Program-made: the position numbers and the translations under genes | Notes under the pieces: model-generated | What the model saw: the letters and a program-made list of their open reading frames with translations, nothing else | The model's database searches: none | Told to the model about the DNA's origin: nothing | Assembly (NCBI GenBank): GCA_035500275.1 | Contig: DATJXI010000057.1 | Location: 1 to 20,921 of the forward strand | Length of the DNA: 20,921 nucleotides | From: Roseiarcus sp035500275 | GTDB taxonomy: Bacteria > Pseudomonadota > Alphaproteobacteria > Rhizobiales > Beijerinckiaceae | Direction: 5' to 3' | Shown here: positions 16,533-20,921 of the stretch, in pieces | Position numbering within the stretch: position 1 is the first letter of the stretch | How the letters are laid out: every line of letters starts with the position of its first letter

Positions 16533-16550
16533 GAGGGAATCTTCTCCCTC
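16533..16550. promoter_or_regulatory. Palindromic site between two divergent promoters
   Basis: GAGGGA, ATCTTC, TCCCTC: perfect 6-bp arms. It abuts the -35 of the minus-strand cytochrome promoter and lies 15 bp upstream of the -35 of the plus-strand promoter. This is where a dimeric activator or repressor could control both units at once. Confidence 0.5.
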
Positions 16551-16565
16551 AAGATCGCTCTTTTA

Positions 16566-16594
16566 TTGACGTTTTCGCGGCGCCACCTCATCAT
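16566..16594 (+). promoter_or_regulatory. Promoter of the small CxxC secreted protein
   Basis: TTGACG (16566-16571, 5 of 6) and CATCAT (16589-16594, 4 of 6) are separated by 17 nt. Transcription would begin near 16601, giving a short leader that carries GGAGG (16613-16617) before the ATG at 16623. Confidence 0.5.
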
Positions 16595-16622
16595 GAAAGT
16601 GAACAGGAAAACGGAGGTTCGG

Positions 16623-16889
16623 ATGAAAGCGTTGCTCCCAACTATCGTGATATTACTACCTTCATTCGCGTTAGCCGATTCTCGCTGCATCGTTCTGGAA
16701 GGGTCAACCCTCATCAACAACTGTCAAAACTGCGCTGAGGTGACCGTGCGCGAGCTTCGGCCGCCCGCGGAACAAGCCAAGGGCTTGTTCACCGGCCTAA
16801 CTCGCACCGTGCGGCTGGAAGCGGGGGGGCGAGAGGCGTTGCCCGACGGCGAGCGGTGGATCATCGGGCAGCTCAACGCCTGTCGCTGA
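16623..16889 (+). CDS. Small secreted CxxC protein of unknown function
   Basis: An 88-aa precursor: signal peptide 1-18 (MKALLPTIVILLPSFALA), then a mature chain of about 70 residues with four cysteines (22, 34, 37, 87), two of them forming CQNC. The core reads CAEVTVRELRPP and a C-terminal RWIIGQLNACR. I place the start at 16623, not at the earlier in-frame ATGs (16500, 16592), because GGAGG lies 5 nt upstream and the signal peptide begins exactly there; the upstream part of the frame is better explained as promoter. Function unknown. Two disulfides, or a redox-active CxxC, are possible. It is divergent from the cytochrome gene, with which it seems to share a control site. Confidence 0.75.
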   Translation: MKALLPTIVILLPSFALADSRCIVLEGSTLINNCQNCAEVTVRELRPPAEQAKGLFTGLTRTVRLEAGGREALPDGERWIIGQLNACR

Positions 16890-16973
16890 AAAACAGAAAC
16901 AGCTAGGCCTATTAGCGATTTCGCGTCAAAGCAGATAAGTCGACCGCTTCCGAAGCTGACCAGGCTCGCAAAG

Positions 16974-16994
16974 CGCCTCCCAGGTCGGGAGGCG
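16974..16994. terminator. Strong GC hairpin, possible terminator of the island gene
   Basis: CGCCTCCC, loop AGGTC, GGGAGGCG: 8-bp perfect stem 85 nt after the stop of the small CxxC gene. There is no T run after it, so if it ends transcription it is not a textbook intrinsic terminator; a repeat element is the alternative. Confidence 0.4.
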
Positions 16995-17123
16995 GTCTCG
17001 CTATCCATCCGGAATGGATGAGATCGCCGCCTACGCGACCGGTTGGGGCGCGCCAAAATTGAGGTATCATAGCACCGCAACGTCGAGACGCCGGGGTTCT
17101 TGGCTTTTCGCGGGCTCCCACGG

Positions 17124-17152
17124 TTGACATTTCGCGCATTCGCCCGGATAGA
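17124..17152 (+). promoter_or_regulatory. Promoter of rplM-rpsI
   Basis: A perfect TTGACA (17124-17129), 17-nt spacer, and GATAGA (17147-17152, ATA core of the -10 box). Transcription would start near 17160, about 30 nt before the rplM ATG. Confidence 0.6.
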
Positions 17153-17188
17153 AGCCCGCCCACTCCCCTGGATCATACGGCCCCCCCT

Positions 17189-17659
17189 ATGTTCGGTAAG
17201 ACCCATTCGACCAAGGCCGCCGACGTCGAGAAGAAGTGGCTCGTCATCGACGCCAAAGGCCTCGTCGTCGGGCGGCTCGCGACCATCGTCGCGATGCGTC
17301 TGCGCGGCAAGCACAAGCCCAGCTTCACCCCCCACGTCGACGACGGCGACAACGTCATTGTCGTGAACGCGGACAAGGTCGTGTTCACCGGCAAGAAGCG
17401 CGATGACAAGGTCTATCACCACTACACAGGCTATATCGGCGGCATCAAAGAAAAGTCGGCCAAGTCCATCCTCGAGGGCCGATTTCCTGAGCGGATTGTC
17501 GAGAAGGCGGTCGAGCGCATGCTGCCGCGCGGGCCGCTCGGGCGGAAACAGCTCGGCAACCTGCGCGTCTACAAAGGCCCCGACCATCCGCACGCCGCCC
17601 AGCAGCCGGTCGTGCTCGACGTCGCCAAGATGAATCCCAAGAACAGCCGGAGCGCCTGA
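17189..17659 (+). CDS. rplM: 50S ribosomal protein L13
   Basis: L13 is an early-assembly protein of the large ribosomal subunit. The 156-aa length is normal for alphaproteobacteria. Family stretches are plain: WLVIDAKGLVVGRLATIVA near the N-terminus, HVDDGDNVIVVNADKV, TGYIGGIKEKSAK, the ERMLPRGPLGR segment and the GPDHPHAAQQP tail. It starts at an ATG with no clear Shine-Dalgarno upstream and a probable short leader. rpsI follows after 5 bp, the conserved L13-S9 operon order. Confidence 0.98.
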   Translation: MFGKTHSTKAADVEKKWLVIDAKGLVVGRLATIVAMRLRGKHKPSFTPHVDDGDNVIVVNADKVVFTGKKRDDKVYHHYTGYIGGIKEKSAKSILEGRFPERIVEKAVERMLPRGPLGRKQLGNLRVYKGPDHPHAAQQPVVLDVAKMNPKNSRSA

Positions 17660-17664
17660 CCCTC

Positions 17665-18150
17665 ATGGCCGAGACCCTTTCCTCGCTCGCCGACCTCAAG
17701 GCCTCCTCCGTGGCGCCGCCCGCCGCCGCGGAGGCGCCCGTCCATGTCCAGAAACTCGACAAGCATGGCCGCGCTTACGCCACGGGAAAGCGCAAGAACG
17801 CTGTCGCCCGCGTGTGGATCAAGCCCGGCAGGGGGCTTGCGACCGTCAACGGCAAGCCGCTCGACCAGTATTTCGCGCGGCCCGTCTTGCGCATGATCCT
17901 GAGCCAGCCGCTTGTGGTTGCGGACCGCATCACCCAGTACGATCTGACGGTGACGGTGACCGGCGGCGGCCTTTCCGGCCAGGCCGGCGCGGTGCGCCAC
18001 GGCATCGCCAAGGCGCTCACCAACTACGAACCCGAGTTGCGGCCGACGCTCAAGAAGGAAGGCTTCCTCACGCGCGATTCGCGCGTCGTCGAGCGCAAGA
18101 AGTACGGTCACGTCAAGGCGCGCAAGAGCTTCCAGTTCTCCAAGCGCTAA
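17665..18150 (+). CDS. rpsI: 30S ribosomal protein S9
   Basis: S9 is a small-subunit protein whose C-terminal tail reaches the P-site tRNA. The 161-aa product has an alphaproteobacterial N-terminal extension of about 35 residues rich in Ala/Pro/Glu, then the conserved core YATGKRKNAVARVW, the SGQAGAVRHGIAKAL segment, LTRDSRVVERKKYG and the universal C-terminus ending SFQFSKR. It is cotranscribed with rplM. The stop is followed within 20 bp by a palindromic repeat element. Confidence 0.98.
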   Translation: MAETLSSLADLKASSVAPPAAAEAPVHVQKLDKHGRAYATGKRKNAVARVWIKPGRGLATVNGKPLDQYFARPVLRMILSQPLVVADRITQYDLTVTVTGGGLSGQAGAVRHGIAKALTNYEPELRPTLKKEGFLTRDSRVVERKKYGHVKARKSFQFSKR

Positions 18151-18167
18151 AGCAGATTCAATCGGAT

Positions 18168-18279
18168 CGTCGTTGCGAGGAGCAAGGCGACGAAGCGATC
18201 CAGGAGAATGTAGGGCGCGTTCCAGGTTCTGGATTGCTTCCCCCCGGGCTTGTCCCCGGGGGATCGTTCCACGATGACG
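18168..18279. repeat. Palindromic intergenic repeat (REP-like) after rpsI
   Basis: A 112-bp element with inverted ends: CGTCGTTG (18168-18175) against CGATGACG (18272-18279, 6 of 8 paired), and GAAGCGATCCAG (18192-18203) against CTGGATTGCTTC (18229-18240, one mismatch). Inside are TCCAG/CTGGA arms (18221-18233) and a CCCCCGGG/CCCGGGGG hairpin (18241-18262). The sequence type (TTGCGAGGAGC...GAAGCGATCCAG) is familiar as a dispersed repeat in alphaproteobacterial intergenic DNA. It may also end rplM-rpsI transcription. Confidence 0.65.
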
Positions 18280-18527
18280 GCCTCGATTTCGTCTATCGGG
18301 AGCGCTCGAAGAGCGGTTTTGCTGCACGCGGCAAAAAAACTACCTCGGCGGGCGGGCGGAGTTGCTTGGAACGAAGCGCGCCCGCTCCTCGCCATTTCGC
18401 TCATGACCGCGGCGGCTGGCCGGAGTTCGGCCCGCTCCCGAAGTAGGGTGACGACTTCGATTCCGCGGGCTTCGAGGCTATGCTTGCGCCGGCTCTCGCG
18501 GGCTTCTGAGGCGCGGAGAAGCAGCAA
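18280..18527. other. Intergenic region between the repeat element and the DUF255 gene
   Basis: About 250 bp with open frames on both strands but none with recognisable protein features; GC-rich DNA alone explains them. GGAG lies 9 nt before the DUF255 ATG. A poly-A stretch with flanking GC-rich sequence (about 18330-18345) was seen but not interpreted. Confidence 0.5.
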
Positions 18528-20546
18528 ATGGAGACCGGCCGCAACCTCCTCGCTGGGCAGACTTCGCCTTATCTCCTCCAGCACGCGGGCAATCCCGTCC
18601 ACTGGCGGCCCTGGGGCCCGGCGGTGTTCGCCGAGGCGAAGCGCCGCGACCGCCCCATCCTGCTTTCGATCGGCTACGCCGCCTGCCATTGGTGCCACGT
18701 GATGGCGCACGAGTCGTTTGAGAACGAGGAAACTGCGCATCTCATGAACGATTTGTTCGTCAACGTGAAAGTCGACCGCGAGGAGCGTCCCGACATCGAC
18801 CACATCTACATGAGCGCCCTCCACGCGATGGGCGAGCAAGGCGGCTGGCCGCTCACCATGTTCCTCGATCCCGATGGCAAGCCGATGTTCGGCGGCACCT
18901 ACTGGCCACCCGAGCAGCGCTGGGGACGGCCCTCGTTCCGGCAGATTTTGCGCGCGGTGGATGAGGCGTGGCGCACGCGCCGGGACGCGCTGGAGAGCCG
19001 CAGCGGCAATCTCTTCGACCACCTCGCGCAGCTCTCGGCGCCTGCCCCAGGCGTCGGATTGACGCCGAACGACCTTAACCGGGCGGGCGACGCGCTGATA
19101 CGGGCCGTCGACTGGGTCAAGGGCGGCGTCGGCGGCGCGCCGAAATTCCCGAACTGCCCCATCTTCCGCTTCTTCTGGAACGAGATGTTCCGCCGCGGCG
19201 ACCCGCGCTTCGGCGAAGCGGTCAAGTCGCTCCTCGAAGCGATGTCCGCCGGCGGAATCTACGACCACCTCGGCGGCGGTTACGCCCGCTACTCGACCGA
19301 CGCCGACTGGCTCGTGCCGCACTTCGAGAAGATGCTTTACGACAACGCGCAAATCCTTGAACTCATGGCGCTTGTTTATGGTCGTCGGCCCGAGCCGCTG
19401 TTTAAGGAGCGGGCGCGCGAGACGGTCGGCTGGCTCATGCGCGAAATGCGGGTCGGCGACGGTTTCGCCGCTTCGCTCGACGCCGATCAGGACGGCGAGG
19501 AAGGCTCATTCTACGTCTGGGACGAGGACGAAATCGACGCGGCGCTCGGCGACGCCTCCCCGCTCTTTAAGGCGGCCTATGACGTCACGCGCGGCGGCAA
19601 TTGGGAAGGCGGCAACGTGCTGCGTCGACTCGCCGCCCCCGGCGCGAACGAAGAGGAGGCGGCGCTTGACAATGCGCGCGGCGCGCTCTTCGCCCTCAGA
19701 GAAAGGCGGGCCAAGCCGGGCCGTGACGACAAGGTGCTCGCCGACTGGAACGGCCTCATGATCGCGGCGCTCGTGAAAGCGAGCGCGGTCTTCGACCAGC
19801 CCGACTGGCTTGAGGCGGCGCGCGCGGCCTTCGCCTTCGTCATGGGGAGAATGCGCGACCGCGACGGCCGGCTTCTGCACGCCTGGCGCGACGGGCGCGC
19901 GGGCGCGCGCGGCATGCTCGACGACTACGCCGCGATGGCGCGCGCCGCGCTTGCCCTCTTCGAAGCCTCGGGCCAGCCGGAGGACCTCGAGTCCGCGCGC
20001 GCCCTCACGACCGACGCGCTGGGGCTTTTCGGCGACGGACAGGGCGGCGTCTACCTCACCGCCAGCGACGCCGCCGACGTTCCGGGCCCGCGCCCCCGCC
20101 ATGCGCATGACGGGGCGACGCCCTCGGGCGTCGGGCTCTTGATGGAGGTTTTCGCCCGGCTCTCGCATCTGACCGAGGCGCCGCGCTGGCGCGAGGCGGC
20201 GGACGGGCTGGTGCGCGCCTTCTCCGGCGCGCCTGAGGGGATGGTCGGCAGCCCGCTCCTGCTCATGGGCGCCGACATGCTCGAGCGCGGCGGCTGCGTC
20301 GCGATCGACGGGCCGCTCGACGACCCGGCCGCCGAGGCGCTCGCGGACGTGGCGCTGCGCGCGGCCGATCCGGCGATCAGCGTATTGCGCCTTGATCGGC
20401 GGCTGTGGCCGAACGGCGCGCCGCGCGCGAACCTCCCCCTTATCGACGGATCGGCCGCGATGCTCTGCCGCGGGCAGACGTGCTCTCTGCCGGTCACGAC
20501 ATCGACGGACCTGGCGGCGCTGCTGGCGACGGATCAATTCGGTTAG
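18528..20546 (+). CDS. Thioredoxin-like DUF255 (YyaL/SSP411 family) protein
   Basis: A complete 672-aa member of a widely conserved family (bacterial YyaL, human SPATA20). The N-terminal thioredoxin-like domain (about 1-170) shows NPVHWRPWG (22-30), the near-invariant CHWCH motif (Cys53-Cys56) in LLSIGYAACHWCHVM, VDREERPDID and GGWPLTMFLDPDGKPMFGGT. The remaining part (about 180-672) is the alpha/alpha six-hairpin, glycosidase-like domain, with GGIYDHLGGGYARYSTDADW, PHFEKMLYDNAQ, DADQDGEEGSFYVW and KVLADWNGLMI. No signal peptide: cytosolic. The biochemical role is not established; a redox or sugar-modifying function is proposed from the fold. GGAG lies 9 nt before the ATG. The C-terminus (CSLPVTTSTDLAALL plus seven residues) is of the usual length. 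Confidence 0.95.
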   Translation: METGRNLLAGQTSPYLLQHAGNPVHWRPWGPAVFAEAKRRDRPILLSIGYAACHWCHVMAHESFENEETAHLMNDLFVNVKVDREERPDIDHIYMSALHAMGEQGGWPLTMFLDPDGKPMFGGTYWPPEQRWGRPSFRQILRAVDEAWRTRRDALESRSGNLFDHLAQLSAPAPGVGLTPNDLNRAGDALIRAVDWVKGGVGGAPKFPNCPIFRFFWNEMFRRGDPRFGEAVKSLLEAMSAGGIYDHLGGGYARYSTDADWLVPHFEKMLYDNAQILELMALVYGRRPEPLFKERARETVGWLMREMRVGDGFAASLDADQDGEEGSFYVWDEDEIDAALGDASPLFKAAYDVTRGGNWEGGNVLRRLAAPGANEEEAALDNARGALFALRERRAKPGRDDKVLADWNGLMIAALVKASAVFDQPDWLEAARAAFAFVMGRMRDRDGRLLHAWRDGRAGARGMLDDYAAMARAALALFEASGQPEDLESARALTTDALGLFGDGQGGVYLTASDAADVPGPRPRHAHDGATPSGVGLLMEVFARLSHLTEAPRWREAADGLVRAFSGAPEGMVGSPLLLMGADMLERGGCVAIDGPLDDPAAEALADVALRAADPAISVLRLDRRLWPNGAPRANLPLIDGSAAMLCRGQTCSLPVTTSTDLAALLATDQFG

Positions 20547-20639
20547 CCCGCGTTTCTCACACGAGGGGGCGCATCGGGGCCTCGAATCGGGTAAACTTGT
20601 TTTGCGGCAACAGGTTAGCCTATTTGAAGCGGGTCGCCG
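20547..20639. other. Possible insertion-sequence end after the DUF255 gene
   Basis: The bases after the stop read CCCGCGTTTCTCACACGAGG, similar to terminal sequences I associate with IS1380-type elements in alphaproteobacteria, but this is from memory. GGTTAGCC occurs at 20541-20548, over the DUF255 stop codon, and again at 20613-20620. Confidence 0.3.
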
Positions 20640-20770
20640 ATGCAGCTTCGGAAGCTCGGCGCGCTGATCGAGATCCGCGCCCGCAGGGTGAAGATCGCCT
20701 TTCCCTCCGCCTGCCCCTGGGCCGACGAATGGCGCCTGGCCGCCGCGCGCCTCGCCCGGGCCCGCGGCTT
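20640..20770 (+). pseudogene. Remnant of the 3' end of an IS1380-type transposase
   Basis: The frame from 20640 reads MQLRKLGALIEIRARRVKIA, then FPSACPWADEWRLAAARLAR. This resembles the extreme C-terminus of IS1380-family transposases, where a stretch like RLKLLKIGALV is followed by a basic RRVKIA(M/F)ASACP segment. The catalytic DDE part is absent: an in-frame stop lies at 20625-20627, and upstream bases in another frame read VADAA, as in the sequence that precedes this region in full-length proteins, pointing to internal deletion and frameshift. The Pro/Arg-rich tail to 20897 has no family features. It could instead be an unrelated short frame. Confidence 0.45.
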
Positions 20771-20921
20771 CCCGCCCTGGCCCGCGTCAGCCGCCGCGCG
20801 CCCCAAACGCCGCGACCGCCCAACGCCCACCGGAGACCCCGTCAGCCAAGCCCCAGTCGGCGACGCTCGGTCTGGCTTGGAAAATCCAAGGACTTAAAAA
20901 CAAATCCAACCCGGTCTTTCC
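20771..20921. other. Right-edge noncoding DNA
   Basis: No gene start is visible. A small inverted repeat, CTTGGA, AAA, TCCAAG (20876-20890), lies in a locally AT-rich stretch at the edge. It may belong to the right end of the decayed element. Confidence 0.4.

Larger units (their letters stand above)
16890..17188. other. Intergenic region before rplM
   Basis: About 300 bp with no supportable gene. It contains a strong hairpin (16974-16994), a weaker ATCCAT/ATGGAT inverted repeat just after it (about 17002-17018) and the rplM promoter. No Shine-Dalgarno sequence is evident before rplM; a C run precedes the ATG. Confidence 0.6.

Noticed and set aside
16500..16622. N-terminal extension of the small CxxC protein
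   Set aside because: The extra codons overlap the divergent promoters; GGAGG and the signal peptide both point to the ATG at 16623.
18147..19352. 401-codon minus-strand frame crossing the repeat element
   Set aside because: It is antisense to the DUF255 thioredoxin domain, runs through noncoding repeat DNA and has no recognisable domain.
19506..20537. 343-codon minus-strand frame
   Set aside because: Antisense to the six-hairpin domain of the DUF255 gene; composition is that of a GC-rich shadow.

Overview
The window is high-GC DNA from an alphaproteobacterium, most likely a member of the Hyphomicrobiales (Rhizobiales). The L13/S9 proteins, the tamA-tamB pair and the palindromic intergenic repeat after rpsI all fit. 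A methanotroph-like Beijerinckiaceae/Methylocystaceae background is possible but is only an impression. No rRNA, tRNA, CRISPR array or intact insertion sequence was seen. Everything here comes from reading the sequence; no search was run.

Layout. Bases 1-6253 (minus strand) hold an outer-membrane assembly operon: tamA, then a very long tamB that overlaps it by one base and runs off the left edge. A divergent region of about 240 bp separates it from a plus-strand Na+/H+ antiporter with a C-terminal cyclic-nucleotide-binding domain (6496-8994). Next come three minus-strand genes, in transcription order: a large soluble multi-PAS hybrid histidine kinase (14038-10874), an aldolase of the fructose-6-phosphate aldolase type (about 10780-10085) and an orphan TAXI periplasmic binding protein (9964-9005). 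The kinase is divergent from a PaaI-like hotdog thioesterase (14212-14679), and two inverted repeats sit in the shared promoter region.

Bases 14680-16889 are a small accessory island with AT-richer intergenic DNA. It encodes a secreted di-heme c-type cytochrome with many extra cysteines, a downstream four-cysteine secreted protein, and a divergent, smaller four-cysteine secreted protein. The two divergent units have readable -35/-10 promoters that flank one perfect palindrome. This is the best candidate in the window for an undescribed, co-regulated extracytoplasmic system.

The right end returns to core genome: rplM-rpsI with a good -35 box, a palindromic repeat element of about 112 bp, and a complete thioredoxin-like/six-hairpin protein of the DUF255 (YyaL/SSP411) family. 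The last 375 bp contain what looks like a decayed 3' fragment of an IS1380-type transposase.
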